From Paracoccus binzhouensis (lineage in GTDB: Bacteria; Pseudomonadota; Alphaproteobacteria; Rhodobacterales; Rhodobacteraceae), in contig NZ_JAEHFP010000008.1 of NCBI RefSeq assembly GCF_016446475.1, positions 1-64,000 of the forward strand: DNA of 64,000 nucleotides, read 5' to 3'. Made by a program: the position numbers and the translations under genes. Of the stretch, positions 52,703 through 63,816 are shown piece after piece. The notes below the pieces were generated by a model that was given only the letters and a program-made list of their open reading frames with translations, did no database searches and was not told the origin of the DNA. The first letter of the stretch is position 1, and every line of letters begins with the position of its first letter.

Positions 52703-54013
52703 TCAGCCCTCCACGAAGATCAGCGCCGGGGTCTCCAGCAGCTCTTTCAGCCGCGCCACGAAGACGGCGGCGTCCCAGCCGTCGATCACCCGGTGATCGA
52801 AGCTGCAGGACAGGTTCATCATCTTGCGCGGCTCGAAGGCCGCGCCGTTCCAGTGGGGTCGCACCGCCAGCCGGTTGACGCCGACGATGGCGACCTCGGG
52901 CACGTTCAGGATCGGGGTCGAGGCGATGGCGCCCAAGGGGCCCAGCGAGGTGATGGTGATGGTCGAGCCGCTGAGCTCGTCGCGTTTCGCCGTGCCGTCC
53001 TTGGCGGCATTGCCGATGCGGGCGATCTCGGCCGCGGTGGCGCGCAGGTCCAGCGCCTCGGCATGGCGCACGACCGGGACCATCAGGCCCGTGGGCGTCT
53101 GCGCGGCGATGCCCAGATGCACCGCGCCGAAGCGGCGGATCAGCCGCGCCTCGGCATCGTAATGCGCGTTCAGGATCGGCTGCTCATGCACGGCGCGCAC
53201 GATGGCGCGGGCGATGAAGGCCAGGGGGTTCAGCTTCGGCCCCTTGCCATGGGCGTTCATCCGGGCACGCAGCTCTTCCAGCGCCGTGGCGTCCACTTCC
53301 TCGACGATGGTGATCTGCGGGATGCTGTTCGCGGCCTCCATGCGCTCGGCGATCTTGCGGCGCAAGCCGATGACGCGGATCTCCTCGACCGTGTTGTCGG
53401 GCTGCGGGCCCGAGGGCGCGGGAATGCCGCCCGAGGCGATGAAGGCGTCCAGGTCCTCGTGCCCGATGCGGCCGGCGGGACCCGACCCGCGCACCAGCCG
53501 CAGGTCCACCCCGGCCTCGCGCGCCCGCGCCCGGACCGAGGGCGAGGCGATGGGCTTTTCCCCCTCGGGCCGCAGCGGCGCGGCCGAGGCGGCGGCGGGC
53601 CTGACCGCCGGTTTCGGGGCCGGCGCTTCGGGTTCCGGTTCGTGCCGGGGCTCGGTTTCGGCCTTCGCCTCCGCCGGTTCGGGATCGGGCGGCGCGGTCT
53701 CGGCCTGCCGCGACGATCCCGACGCTTCTGCCGGCGCCGGGGTCTCGGCATCGCTGGCGACGTTGCCCGGCCCGTCCACCTCCAGCCGCACCAGCTCGGC
53801 GCCGACGGCGATCACGTCGCCCGGCTGGCCGGCCTGCCAGACCACGGTGCCGGTGACGGGCGAGGGGATTTCCACCGTGGCCTTGTCGGTCATCACCGCG
53901 ACCATCGGGTCGTCCTCGCGCAGGACGTCGCCGGGCTTGACCAGCCATTCGGCGATCTCGGCCTCGGCAATGCCTTCGCCGATATCGGGCATGCGGATTG
54001 CGTGAATACCCAT
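52703..54013 (-). CDS. bkdB: Dihydrolipoyl acyltransferase (E2) of the branched-chain 2-oxoacid dehydrogenase
   Basis: A 436-residue E2. One lipoyl domain has its Lys in [13 protein letters not shown]; an acidic Pro/Ala/Glu-rich linker spans about 85-145; a peripheral subunit-binding domain follows ([18 protein letters not shown]); the C-terminal catalytic domain ends in [15 protein letters not shown] with the H-x3-DG active site. A single lipoyl domain and the operon with E1alpha/E1beta fit the branched-chain complex. Confidence 0.95.
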   Translation of the reverse strand: MGIHAIRMPDIGEGIAEAEIAEWLVKPGDVLREDDPMVAVMTDKATVEIPSPVTGTVVWQAGQPGDVIAVGAELVRLEVDGPGNVASDAETPAPAEASGSSRQAETAPPDPEPAEAKAETEPRHEPEPEAPAPKPAVRPAAASAAPLRPEGEKPIASPSVRARAREAGVDLRLVRGSGPAGRIGHEDLDAFIASGGIPAPSGPQPDNTVEEIRVIGLRRKIAERMEAANSIPQITIVEEVDATALEELRARMNAHGKGPKLNPLAFIARAIVRAVHEQPILNAHYDAEARLIRRFGAVHLGIAAQTPTGLMVPVVRHAEALDLRATAAEIARIGNAAKDGTAKRDELSGSTITITSLGPLGAIASTPILNVPEVAIVGVNRLAVRPHWNGAAFEPRKMMNLSCSFDHRVIDGWDAAVFVARLKELLETPALIFVEG

Positions 54014-54014
54014 G

Positions 54015-55031
54015 TCAGGCCACCTCGACCAGTTGACGCAATGCCTCGGCCACCCGCGCGGGGCCGGGGAAATAGCTCCATTCATGGGTGTGCGGATAGG
54101 GCGTGTCCCAGCCCGCCACCCGCCGGATCGGCGCTTCCAGATGCCAGAAGCATTCCGCCTGCACCAGCGCCGCCAGTTCCGCACCATAGCCCGAGGTCAG
54201 CGTCGCCTCGTGCAGCACCAGGCAGCGGCCGGTCTTGCTGACCGAGGCCGCCACCGTCTCCATGTCGAGCGGCAGCAGGGTGCGCAGGTCGATCACCTCG
54301 GCATCGACGCCCGACTCGGCCGCTGCCGCCAGCGCGACATGGACCATGGTGCCATAGGTCAGGATTGTCGCGGCCTGGCCCTGGCGGCGCACCACCGCCT
54401 TGCCCAGCGGCACGGTGTAATGCCCCTCGGGCACCTCGCCCAGCTCGTGGGTCTTCCAGGCGGTGACCGGGCGGTCGTGATGGCCGTCGAAGGGGCCGTT
54501 GTAGAGCCGCTTCGGTTCCAGGAAGATCACCGGGTCGGGATCCGCGATGGCCGAGAGCAGCAGCCCCTTGGCGTCCCGCGGGTTCGAGGGCACCACGGTC
54601 TTGAGCCCCGTGACATGGGTGAACAGCGCCTCGGGCGACTGGCTGTGGGTCTGGCCGCCGAAGATGCCGCCGCCCGTCGGCATGCGCACCACCATCGGGC
54701 AGGTGAACTGCCCGGCCGAGCGGTAACGCAGCCGCGCTGCCTCGGACACGATCTGGTCATAGGCGGGATAGACGTAGTCGGCGAACTGGATCTCGACCAC
54801 CGGCTTCAGCCCATAGGCGGCCATGCCGATGCCGGCGCCGACGATGCCGGATTCGTTGATCGGCGTGTCGAAGCAGCGGGTCTTGCCGTATTTCGCCTGC
54901 AGGCCGGCGGTGCAGCGGAAGACGCCGCCGAAATAGCCCACGTCCTCGCCGAACACCACCACGCGGGGGTCGGCGCCCATGGCCACGTCCAGCGCGTCGC
55001 GGATGGCCTCGATCATCGTCATGCGTGCCAT
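54015..55031 (-). CDS. bkdA2: 2-Oxoisovalerate dehydrogenase E1 beta subunit
   Basis: A 338-residue transketolase-like protein: [59 protein letters not shown], then [21 protein letters not shown]. With the alpha subunit it forms the thiamine diphosphate site of the branched-chain complex. One base separates its stop from the bkdB start. The C-terminus ([17 protein letters not shown]) is typical of BCKDH E1 beta. Confidence 0.95.
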   Translation of the reverse strand: MARMTMIEAIRDALDVAMGADPRVVVFGEDVGYFGGVFRCTAGLQAKYGKTRCFDTPINESGIVGAGIGMAAYGLKPVVEIQFADYVYPAYDQIVSEAARLRYRSAGQFTCPMVVRMPTGGGIFGGQTHSQSPEALFTHVTGLKTVVPSNPRDAKGLLLSAIADPDPVIFLEPKRLYNGPFDGHHDRPVTAWKTHELGEVPEGHYTVPLGKAVVRRQGQAATILTYGTMVHVALAAAAESGVDAEVIDLRTLLPLDMETVAASVSKTGRCLVLHEATLTSGYGAELAALVQAECFWHLEAPIRRVAGWDTPYPHTHEWSYFPGPARVAEALRQLVEVA

Positions 55032-55032
55032 G

Positions 55033-56608
<1,576 letters not shown>

Positions 56609-57061
56609 ATGGACGAAACGGACCGCCGGATTCTGCAGGTGATCCAGAGAGGGGACGACCTGTCGATCCGCGAGATCGCCGAGCGCGTGGGGCTGAGCCA
56701 CACGCCCTGCTGGAAGCGCATGCAGGCCCTGCAGGAGGCGGGCATCCTGGCCGGCCGCCGCTACCGGCTGGACCGGCTGGCGATGGGGCTGCAGGTGCGG
56801 GCCTGGTGCATGGTGACGCTGAAGATCCACGACAAGCACACGCTGCCGGATTTCGAGGCGGCCGTGGCGCGTATCCCCGAGGTGGTCGGCTGCGCGCTGC
56901 TGACCGGGCACGAGGATTACATGCTGGAAATCGTCGCCCGCGACCTGCGCGCCTTCGAGCTGTTGTTGAAGGAGCAGCTGCTGCCGCTGCCAGGTGTCCA
57001 GCACCTGTCGACGCGAATCGGCCTGCGCGACATCCTGAGCGAGCGGCCCTTGCCGGTGTGA
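56609..57061 (+). CDS. bkdR: Lrp/AsnC-family regulator, probable BkdR
   Basis: A 150-residue feast/famine regulator. The N-terminal HTH is MDETDRRILQVIQRGDDLSIREI followed by AERVGLSHTPCWKRMQALQEAG; the C-terminal RAM domain has VRAWCMVTLKIHDKH and EVVGCALLTGHEDYML. Divergent orientation from the bkd operon matches BkdR of Pseudomonas, which activates bkd in response to branched-chain amino acids. The ribosome site is poor. Confidence 0.88.
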   Translation: MDETDRRILQVIQRGDDLSIREIAERVGLSHTPCWKRMQALQEAGILAGRRYRLDRLAMGLQVRAWCMVTLKIHDKHTLPDFEAAVARIPEVVGCALLTGHEDYMLEIVARDLRAFELLLKEQLLPLPGVQHLSTRIGLRDILSERPLPV

Positions 57062-57198
57062 CGGCGCTGGGCCGGACGGTCGGGAAAGGGCGAAGCGGGG
57101 CCGTGGTGCCGTGCGTATTTGGGGAATGAAGAAGCCCGGCGGAGGTCACGCGCCGGCGCGGGGCGGGCGCGTGACCGTTTCCGAAGCGGTGCAGGGCT

Positions 57199-58710
57199 TC
57201 AGTCGTAGAGCCCGGCGAAACGGTCGCGCAGCAGGTTCTTCTGCACCTTGCCCATGGTGTTGCGCGGCAGTTCGTCCACGAACAGCACCCGCTTGGGCTG
57301 CTTGAACTTCGCCAGCCGCCCTTCCAGCGGGGCGAGCACCTGGGATTCGGTCAGGGCGGGGCGGCCGGTGGGGACCACCACCGCCGTCACCGCCTCGCCG
57401 AAATCGCGATGCGGCAGGCCGATGACGGCGGATTCGACCACGCCGGGCAGGGCGTCGATCTCGGTCTCGATCTCCTTGGGATAGACGTTGTAGCCGCCGG
57501 TGATGATCAGGTCCTTGCCGCGGCCGACGATGTGCAGATAGCCGCGCTCGTCGAATTTCCCCAGGTCGCCGGTGATGAAGAAGCCGTTGTCGCGCAGCTC
57601 GGCGGCGGTCTTTTCCGGCATCCGCCAATAGCCCTTGAAGACGTTCGGGCCGCGCACCTCGATCATGCCGATCTCGCCCCGCGGCAGTTCGGCGCCGGTT
57701 TCGGGGTCGGTGACGATGATCTCGGTCCCGGGCAGCGGCAGGCCCACGGTGCCGGCGATGCGCTCGCCGTCATAGGGGTTCGAGGCGTTCATGTTCGTCT
57801 CGGTCATGCCGTAGCGTTCCAGGATCGCGTGGCCGGTGCGGGCCTGCCATTCGCGATGCGTCTCGGCCAGCAGCGGCGCCGAGCCCGAGACGAAGAGCCG
57901 CATGTTGGCCGTGGTCTCGGCGTTCAGCATGTCGTCCTGAAGCAGGCGGACATAGAAGGTCGGCACGCCCATCAGCACGGTGGCGCGGGCCATCGCCTCG
58001 AAGATCCGGTCGACGTCGAATTTCGGCAGGAAGATCATCGAGGCGCCCGAGAACAGCACCACGTTGGTGGCGACGAACAGGCCATGGGTGTGGAAGATCG
58101 GCAGGGCGTGGATCAGCACGTCCTGCGCGGTAAAGCGCCAGGCTTCGCGCAGCACCTGGGCATTCGAGACCAGGTTGCCATGCGTCAGCATCGCGCCCTT
58201 GGAGCGGCCCGTGGTGCCCGAGGTGTAAAGCAGCGCGGCCAGGTCGTCGCTGTCGCGGGCCACGGTGGCGAAGGTTTCGGGCGCGGCCTCGGCGGCCTCG
58301 GTCAGGCTGCCCCGGCCCTCGGCATCCAGCGTCACCATGCGGGCGCCGGCAGCCTCGGTGGGCGCGCGCAGCGCCTCTTGCCGGGCGGGATCGCAGACGA
58401 AGACCCGGGGCTCGGCATCGCCCAGGAAATAGCCGATCTCGGCGGGGGTGTAGCCGGTGTTCAGCGGCAGGAACACCGCGCCCGCCCGCAGGGTGGCGAG
58501 ATAGAGGATGATCGCCTGAACCGATTTCTCGACCTGCACCGCCACCCGGTCGCCGGGCTGGACGCCGAAGGCCGCCAGCGCATTGGCCATGCGGCCGCTG
58601 CGGGCGATGAGGTCGGCGTAGCGGATGCGCTCGCCCGCCTGGGTCTCGATGGCCAGGGCTTCGGGGTCGCGGATGCCGGCGGCGAGAAGGTCGAACAGAT
58701 TGTCACTCAT
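57199..58710 (-). CDS. matB: Malonyl-CoA synthetase
   Basis: A 503-residue acyl-adenylate ligase forming malonyl-CoA from malonate, CoA and ATP. The phosphate loop is LLYTSGTTGRSKGAML, the A5 motif ILERYGMTETNMN with SNPYDGERIAGTVG, the hinge GYLHIVGRGKDLIITGGYNVYPKEIE, and the C-terminal Lys in LPRNTMGKVQKN. The MTETNMNASNPYDG run is specific to MatB. Last gene of the mat operon. Confidence 0.94.
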   Translation of the reverse strand: MSDNLFDLLAAGIRDPEALAIETQAGERIRYADLIARSGRMANALAAFGVQPGDRVAVQVEKSVQAIILYLATLRAGAVFLPLNTGYTPAEIGYFLGDAEPRVFVCDPARQEALRAPTEAAGARMVTLDAEGRGSLTEAAEAAPETFATVARDSDDLAALLYTSGTTGRSKGAMLTHGNLVSNAQVLREAWRFTAQDVLIHALPIFHTHGLFVATNVVLFSGASMIFLPKFDVDRIFEAMARATVLMGVPTFYVRLLQDDMLNAETTANMRLFVSGSAPLLAETHREWQARTGHAILERYGMTETNMNASNPYDGERIAGTVGLPLPGTEIIVTDPETGAELPRGEIGMIEVRGPNVFKGYWRMPEKTAAELRDNGFFITGDLGKFDERGYLHIVGRGKDLIITGGYNVYPKEIETEIDALPGVVESAVIGLPHRDFGEAVTAVVVPTGRPALTESQVLAPLEGRLAKFKQPKRVLFVDELPRNTMGKVQKNLLRDRFAGLYD

Positions 58711-58726
58711 GAGTCATCCCCGTGGT

Positions 58727-60097
58727 TCATGCGTTGGAGGCCGGCAGCGCCCGCCTGACGCTGTCCGAGGCGGCGACGGCGCTGCGTTCGGCGAAGGCTT
58801 CGTGGTTCGCCTCGATCCGGCCGAGGTCGTAGAGATAGTTCACCATCAGCCCATGCGACTGCTTCAATCCGTTGGCCGAGACATCGCCCAGGAAGTTCAG
58901 CCGTTCCAGCCGGGCGCCGTTGCCCAGGTGGAAGCGCGCCACCGGATCGACGACGCGGCCCTTGCCGTCGCGGGCGCGCAGGAAATAGGCCGCGGCGGCG
59001 GCCAGAAGCGGGGCGCGCAGGCTTTCGGCCTTGGCCGCGTCCTTGTGCCAGCCGGGCTCGTCCAGCAGGGCGAAGGCCAGGCGCTGGTCGGCGTCGATCA
59101 GTTCCGACATCTCGTCCTTGCGCTGCTGGGCCAGCCAGGCGGCAAAGCCCGGCACAGGCGACAGCGTGACGAAGGTGCGGATGTTGGGCAGTTCGGCCTT
59201 GAGTTCCTCGACCACCTGCTTGATCAGGAAATTGCCGAAGGACACCCCGGCCAGCCCGCGCTGGGTGTTCGAGATGGAATAGAACACCGCGGTGCTGGCC
59301 CGCTCCGCCTCGATCGGCTGGCGGTCGAGATCGAGCAGCCCCGCGACATTGTCCGGGATCTCCTCGGTCAGCGCCACCTCGACGAAGATCAGTGGCTCGT
59401 CCACCAGTTGCGGGTGGAAGAAGCCGTAGCAGCGCCGGTCGGTCGGCTGCAGGCGGTTGCGCAGGTCGTCCCAGTTCTGGATGGCGTGCACCGCCTCGTA
59501 GCGGATGATCTTTTCCAGGATGCTGGCGGGCGTGTTCCAGTCGATATGGCGCAGCACGAGAAACCCCCTGTTGAACCAGGACGCGAAGAGATGCGCGAAA
59601 TCGCCGTCCACCCGGCGCAGCGCGGGGTTGCCCTTCAGGTGGCGCAGCAGCTCCTCGCGCATCCGCACCAGCGCCGCCGTGCCGCCGGGGGCCAGGTTCA
59701 GGCGCCGGAACAGTTCCTGCCGGCGCGGTTCGGCGGCGTCGTGCAGTGCCTCGACGGCTTCGATGTTGCCGGGGTCGCGCTGCACCGCCTCCAGCGCCGC
59801 GCCGACCGCCGCCGGGTCGGGGCCGAAACGGTCGGCGAGGTTCTGCAGGAAGGCCAGCCTCGCCCCCTCGCCGGCATCCTCGAAGGCCGCGAGCAGGCCC
59901 TGGGCCAGGGCCACGCCCGACGCCTCGCCCCGTCGCGACAGCAGCGCCTCGCCCAACTCGCACAGATCGGGCGCCTCGGGGGCAGTGCCGGCGCCCCGCC
60001 GCCCCAAAAGGCGGCGGCCGCGCTCGGTCAGCACCTCGAACAGCTCGCCCAGGAAGGCCGGGCGGGCGGGGCGCGGGGTCTCGACGGTCTTGATCAT
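58727..60097 (-). CDS. matA: Malonyl-CoA decarboxylase
   Basis: A 456-residue enzyme releasing CO2 from malonyl-CoA to give acetyl-CoA. An N-terminal helical tetramer domain spans about 60-170; the GNAT-like catalytic domain contains STAVFYSISNTQRGLAGVSFGNFL and the C-terminal SHGLMVNYLYDLGRIEANHEAF with the catalytic His/Tyr region. Sixteen bases separate it from matB. Confidence 0.94.
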   Translation of the reverse strand: MIKTVETPRPARPAFLGELFEVLTERGRRLLGRRGAGTAPEAPDLCELGEALLSRRGEASGVALAQGLLAAFEDAGEGARLAFLQNLADRFGPDPAAVGAALEAVQRDPGNIEAVEALHDAAEPRRQELFRRLNLAPGGTAALVRMREELLRHLKGNPALRRVDGDFAHLFASWFNRGFLVLRHIDWNTPASILEKIIRYEAVHAIQNWDDLRNRLQPTDRRCYGFFHPQLVDEPLIFVEVALTEEIPDNVAGLLDLDRQPIEAERASTAVFYSISNTQRGLAGVSFGNFLIKQVVEELKAELPNIRTFVTLSPVPGFAAWLAQQRKDEMSELIDADQRLAFALLDEPGWHKDAAKAESLRAPLLAAAAAYFLRARDGKGRVVDPVARFHLGNGARLERLNFLGDVSANGLKQSHGLMVNYLYDLGRIEANHEAFAERSAVAASDSVRRALPASNA

Positions 60098-60131
60098 TTC
60101 GGGCCTCCGAATAGCGGGTGGCCTGCCGGGA

Positions 60132-61514
60132 TCACCCCGGCAGCACGACGAAGATCAGCCACAGCACGACCGGGGCGACCAGCGTCACCAGCGCGCCGTA
60201 GTTCAGCAGTTTGCGGAAAAACGCCTGACGGTCCACCCCGCGGGCATTGGCCAGAACCAGTGCGCCGTTGGTCGAGAAGGGGCTGACATCGACGATGGTC
60301 GAGGCGACGGCCATGCCGGCGATGAAGCCGATGGCGCCGACGCCGGTGTCGCCCTGCAGGAACGGCACCGCCAGCGGGATCAGCGAGCCCAGCACCGCCG
60401 TGGACGAGGCGAAGGCCGAGACCACCGCGCCGATGAAGAACAGCATCAGCGCCGCCAGCAAGGGCGAGGCCATGCCCGCGACGCTATGGCCGACGAAGTC
60501 GATGGTGCCCATGTGCTTGAGCACCGCGACATAGGTGGACACGCCGGTGATCAGCACGATCTCGGGCCAGGCGACCTGCGCCATGGCGCGTTTCTGCATG
60601 GTCGGATCCCACAGCGCCAGCGCCAGGCCGATGGTCAGCGAGACGAAGCCGATGTCGAGGTTGAAGGCCAGCACCAGCACCGCCAGCAATGCCAGCCCGG
60701 CCAGGGTCGCGATCTGATAGGGGGTGCCGTCGGGCTGGTTGCCTTCCTCGACCTCGGCGACGAGGCGGTTCGATTCGCCGCCGCCTTCCTCGCCGATGCG
60801 CCGGCTCAGCGCCTCGGCCTCGCTGTCGCCGAAGATCTGCGGGCCGGTGGCGGGGCGGGCGATCTCGACATGCGGGACCGTCACCGGCTCGATCCGGTCC
60901 GAGCGCGCCTGCATCAGCCTGCGCCCGCCCAGGGCCATGAACAGCAGAAGCGCCACCGCCGCATTGACGAAGAAGCTGGCGGCGAAGGTGGTCATCGGCG
61001 ACAGCGGCAGCCCGGCCTTGGCCACCACGCCGTTGGTGATGCCGCCATAGATGCTGATCGGCGAAAAGCCCCCGGCCTGGGCGCCGTGCACCACCATCAG
61101 GCCCATCAGCAAGGGCGAGATCTGGTAGCGGAAAGCGAAGCCAAGCGCGATCGGCGCCACGATGGCGACGGCGCCGGGGCTGACCGCGCCGACGGCGGTC
61201 AGGACGGCCGAGATGCCGAACATGATCCAGGGAATCGCGCCGATGCGGCCCTTGACGGCGCGCACCGCCATGCGCACCAGCCAGTCGATGGTGCCGTTGT
61301 TCTGCGCCAGCGCGAACAGCCAAGTGATGCCGACCAGCGTCAGGAACAGGCCGCTGGGGAAACCGGCGATGATCTCCTTGGCGGCCTGGCCGGCCAGCAA
61401 TGTGCCGACCAGGAAGGCGCCGACAAAGGCCAGCACGCCCATGTTGATCGGCCAGATCGTGGCGACGACGAACATCGCCGCCAGCATATAGATTGAAAGC
61501 AGATGCGGGGTCAT
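60132..61514 (-). CDS. matC: MatC-type malonate/dicarboxylate carrier
   Basis: A 460-residue, ~12-helix transporter of the ion-transporter superfamily. The N-terminal MatC domain is recognised by LLSIYMLAAMFVVATIWPINMG and GTLLAGQAAKEIIAGFPSGLF; the second half has STAVLGSLIPLAVPFLQG and DVSPFSTNGALVLANA. It imports malonate for MatB. The start at 61514 (MTPHLL) follows GGAGAGGAGCCGCGC; a start seven codons upstream is possible but lacks the site. Confidence 0.9.
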   Translation of the reverse strand: MTPHLLSIYMLAAMFVVATIWPINMGVLAFVGAFLVGTLLAGQAAKEIIAGFPSGLFLTLVGITWLFALAQNNGTIDWLVRMAVRAVKGRIGAIPWIMFGISAVLTAVGAVSPGAVAIVAPIALGFAFRYQISPLLMGLMVVHGAQAGGFSPISIYGGITNGVVAKAGLPLSPMTTFAASFFVNAAVALLLFMALGGRRLMQARSDRIEPVTVPHVEIARPATGPQIFGDSEAEALSRRIGEEGGGESNRLVAEVEEGNQPDGTPYQIATLAGLALLAVLVLAFNLDIGFVSLTIGLALALWDPTMQKRAMAQVAWPEIVLITGVSTYVAVLKHMGTIDFVGHSVAGMASPLLAALMLFFIGAVVSAFASSTAVLGSLIPLAVPFLQGDTGVGAIGFIAGMAVASTIVDVSPFSTNGALVLANARGVDRQAFFRKLLNYGALVTLVAPVVLWLIFVVLPG

Positions 61515-61584
61515 GCGCGGCTCCTCTCCATGCAAACCTCCTTGTCGATTCCCGCGCCCTCCTCCGGCGCGCGAATCCTCACCG

Positions 61585-61625
61585 GGCTGTTATACGTTTC
61601 CGATTGGCTGTTGTATATAACAAAA
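61585..61625. promoter_or_regulatory. matC/matR intergenic operator
   Basis: GGCTGTTATAC (from 61585) and GGCTGTTGTATATAACAA (from 61606) begin with a direct repeat 21 bp apart. The second contains TGTT-GTATAT-AACA, a dyad. It lies between divergent matC and matR and resembles TTGTA/TACAA-type GntR (FadR subfamily) operators. Confidence 0.5.
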
Positions 61626-61688
61626 GGGAACATGGATAAATGCCGGCGAAGCGCCTATCTTCCGGGCAGAGAGGCGAAGGAGGCTTTC

Positions 61689-62345
61689 ATGGCGACGATT
61701 CCCACCCCGCTGCGCATCCGCAACGCGCTGGAAAACGCCATCGTCGAAGGCCGCTACCTGCCCGGCGCCCGCCTGGATCCCGAGGCGCTGGAGCGCGAGT
61801 TCGAGGTCTCGCGCACCCCGATCCGCGAGGCACTGCACCAGCTCGAGGCCTCGGGGCTGGTCCGGGTGGTGCCCAAGCGCGGCACCTTCGTCACCGAATG
61901 GAGCCCGGGCGAGCTGGCCGAGCGCTTTGAGGTCATGGCCGAGGTCGAGGCCACCTGCGGCCGCCTGGCCGCCCGCCGCATCACCGAGGCCGAGCTGGCG
62001 GCGCTGGAGGCGGTGCATGGCGAATGCCGCCGGCTGGCCGAGGCGGGCGAGGTCGAGGCCTATTACGCCCGCAACTCGGATTTCCACCATTGCATCTATC
62101 GCGCCACCCACAACGCCTTTCTGGAACAGGAGGCCTCGCGCCTGCACGCCATGCTGCAGCCCTATCGGCGCATGCAGCTGAAGGTGCGCAACCGGATGAT
62201 GCGGTCCTTTGCCGAACACGATGCGGTGGTGGCGCGCATCCGCGCCGGCGACGGCGAGGGCGCGGCCGAGGCGCTGCGCGCGCATGTCATCGTGCAGGGC
62301 GACCGCTTCCACGATCTGATCGCGGCGCTGCGCCAGGGGGCCTGA
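61689..62345 (+). CDS. matR: GntR/FadR-family regulator of malonate genes
   Basis: A 218-residue regulator. The N-terminal winged helix has ALENAIVEGRYLPGARLDPEALE and FEVSRTPIREALHQLEASGLV; the C-terminal FCD domain has the metal/ligand residues spread over FEVMAEVEATCGRLAA, NSDFHHCIYRATHN and RSFAEHDAVVARIRAGD. Divergent from matC, as MatR is in rhizobial malonate operons, where malonate relieves repression. The start at 61689 follows AAGGAGGCTTTC. Confidence 0.9.
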   Translation: MATIPTPLRIRNALENAIVEGRYLPGARLDPEALEREFEVSRTPIREALHQLEASGLVRVVPKRGTFVTEWSPGELAERFEVMAEVEATCGRLAARRITEAELAALEAVHGECRRLAEAGEVEAYYARNSDFHHCIYRATHNAFLEQEASRLHAMLQPYRRMQLKVRNRMMRSFAEHDAVVARIRAGDGEGAAEALRAHVIVQGDRFHDLIAALRQGA

Positions 62346-62389
62346 GTCGCGGGCGCCGGGGCGATTCGCGACAACGGATCGCGCCGAAT

Positions 62390-62403
62390 TTGTGCCGCGA
62401 CAA
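62390..62403 (+). promoter_or_regulatory. FNR/NnrR-type box TTGTG-CCGC-GACAA
   Basis: A 5-4-5 dyad of the CRP/FNR class lies 54 bp upstream of the membrane-protein start. If centred at -41.5 it gives a transcription start near 62438, well placed for the gene. One arm base is mismatched. The downstream genes are of the kind co-regulated with denitrification. Confidence 0.45.
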
Positions 62404-62457
62404 GGAACGGCGGCGGAAATTGCGTGAGGATGGGGCAAAGCATTCCCGAGGTGCCCC

Positions 62458-63816
62458 ATGATCGGCAAACAGCTTTCCCGCTGGACGATGGCCTGGTTCG
62501 CTGCGGCGCTGGCCTTCCTGCTGGCGGCGCTTGGCCTGGCCGTGCTGGGCGGCGCGGGGCCGGGGCTGTGGTCCTCGGGACCGGGGCTGGCGGTGCTGCA
62601 CCTGTTCGCGCTGGGCTGGCTTTGCCAGATGATGCTGGGCTCGCTGATCCAGTTCACCCCGGTCCTCGCGGCCCGGCCGCTGGCGCTGGCCCGGCTGGCG
62701 CTGCCGGCGCTGCTGGCCTGCAGCCTGGGCACGCTGATGCTGGCCGGGGGCTTCCTGGCGCTTGACGGCTGGGAGCCGGGCTTCGCCCTGCTGGCCGCCG
62801 CGCCGCTGCCGCTGGCGCTGGCCTTCGGGCTGGCCCTCGCGATGGTGGGCGCCACGCTGCTGGCGGTCCGGGGCTGGCGGCAGGATGCCGGGCGCGCGGT
62901 GCTGGCGGCGCTGCTGGCGCTGGCGGCGCTTTGGGTCAGCGGCGCCGGCATGGCGCTGGCGCTGTCCGGGTCCGATACCGGCATGGTGCTGCTGCCGGAA
63001 GGGATGCCGCTGCATGTGCTGCTGGGCGTCGGCGGCTGGCTGACGCTTTCGGCCATCGGCGTCAGCTATCAGTTGTTCCCGATGTTCCTGCTGGCGCCCG
63101 ACAGGGGCAGCCGGCTGCGCGATGCCGGTTTCGCCTGCGCGCTGCTGGCGCTGGCGTTGGTCCTTGCCGGGCTGGCGGCGCTGCTGCTGGGCGGGGGAAC
63201 CGCGCGGCTGCTGCCGCTGGCGGTGCTGGCCTCGGTGGCGGCGGTGGCGCTTTACCTGGCCGAGGCCCGGCGCATGTGGCAAGCCCGCCGCCGGCCGCAG
63301 CCCGAGCTCAACATGCAATGGAGCCGCGCCGCGCTGGGCTTCCTGGGCCTTTCGGCCCTGCTGGGCGGGCCGGCGCTGTGGCACGGTGGCGCCTGGGCCG
63401 AGGCAGCGGTCTTTGCGGCGCTGGTCGGCTGGCTCTCGACGCTGACCCTGGCGCAGATGGTCAAGATTGCCAGCTTCCTGACCTGGATCCAGGTGTTCTC
63501 GCCGCTGATCGGCCGCCGGCCGGTGCCGATGGTGCATGAGCTGACCGATGCCCGCGCCGCCGGGCGCTGGCTGGCGCTGTGGGTGGCGGCGGCGGCGGGC
63601 GGCACCGCGGCGCTGCTGGCGGGCTTTGCCCCCGGCTTCCGGCTGGCGGCGCTGGGCCTGCTGCTCGCTGCCCTGGGTCTGTGCCGCGAGGTCGTGCTGA
63701 TCCGCCGGCTGCGCCACCTGGCCGCCGACCGCCGGCCCGCCCTTCTGCCGCCGATCATCCTTCCCCCTTCACCCCGGAGACCCGACCATGACCATCCCCG
63801 AACCGCTGGAGCTTGA
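62458..63816 (+). CDS. Polytopic membrane protein, NnrS-like/heme-copper-oxidase-subunit-I-like
   Basis: A 452-residue protein with about 12 hydrophobic helices. HLFALGWLCQMMLGSLIQFTPVL and HVLLGVGGWLTLSAIGVSYQLFPMF place histidines in helices in the way of NnrS and haem-copper-oxidase-like membrane proteins. Residues 300-390 include LTLAQMVKIASFLTWIQVFSPLIG. It overlaps the following DUF2249 gene by 29 bp. Together with the FNR-like box this suggests a role in nitric-oxide or nitrogen-oxide respiration; the exact function is not known. Confidence 0.7.
   Translation: MIGKQLSRWTMAWFAAALAFLLAALGLAVLGGAGPGLWSSGPGLAVLHLFALGWLCQMMLGSLIQFTPVLAARPLALARLALPALLACSLGTLMLAGGFLALDGWEPGFALLAAAPLPLALAFGLALAMVGATLLAVRGWRQDAGRAVLAALLALAALWVSGAGMALALSGSDTGMVLLPEGMPLHVLLGVGGWLTLSAIGVSYQLFPMFLLAPDRGSRLRDAGFACALLALALVLAGLAALLLGGGTARLLPLAVLASVAAVALYLAEARRMWQARRRPQPELNMQWSRAALGFLGLSALLGGPALWHGGAWAEAAVFAALVGWLSTLTLAQMVKIASFLTWIQVFSPLIGRRPVPMVHELTDARAAGRWLALWVAAAAGGTAALLAGFAPGFRLAALGLLLAALGLCREVVLIRRLRHLAADRRPALLPPIILPPSPRRPDHDHPRTAGA

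Noticed and set aside
62422-62443. TTGC-N12-GCAA as the FNR site of the membrane-protein gene
   Set aside because: The spacing is wrong for the 14-bp CRP/FNR dyad; the box at 62390 fits better.
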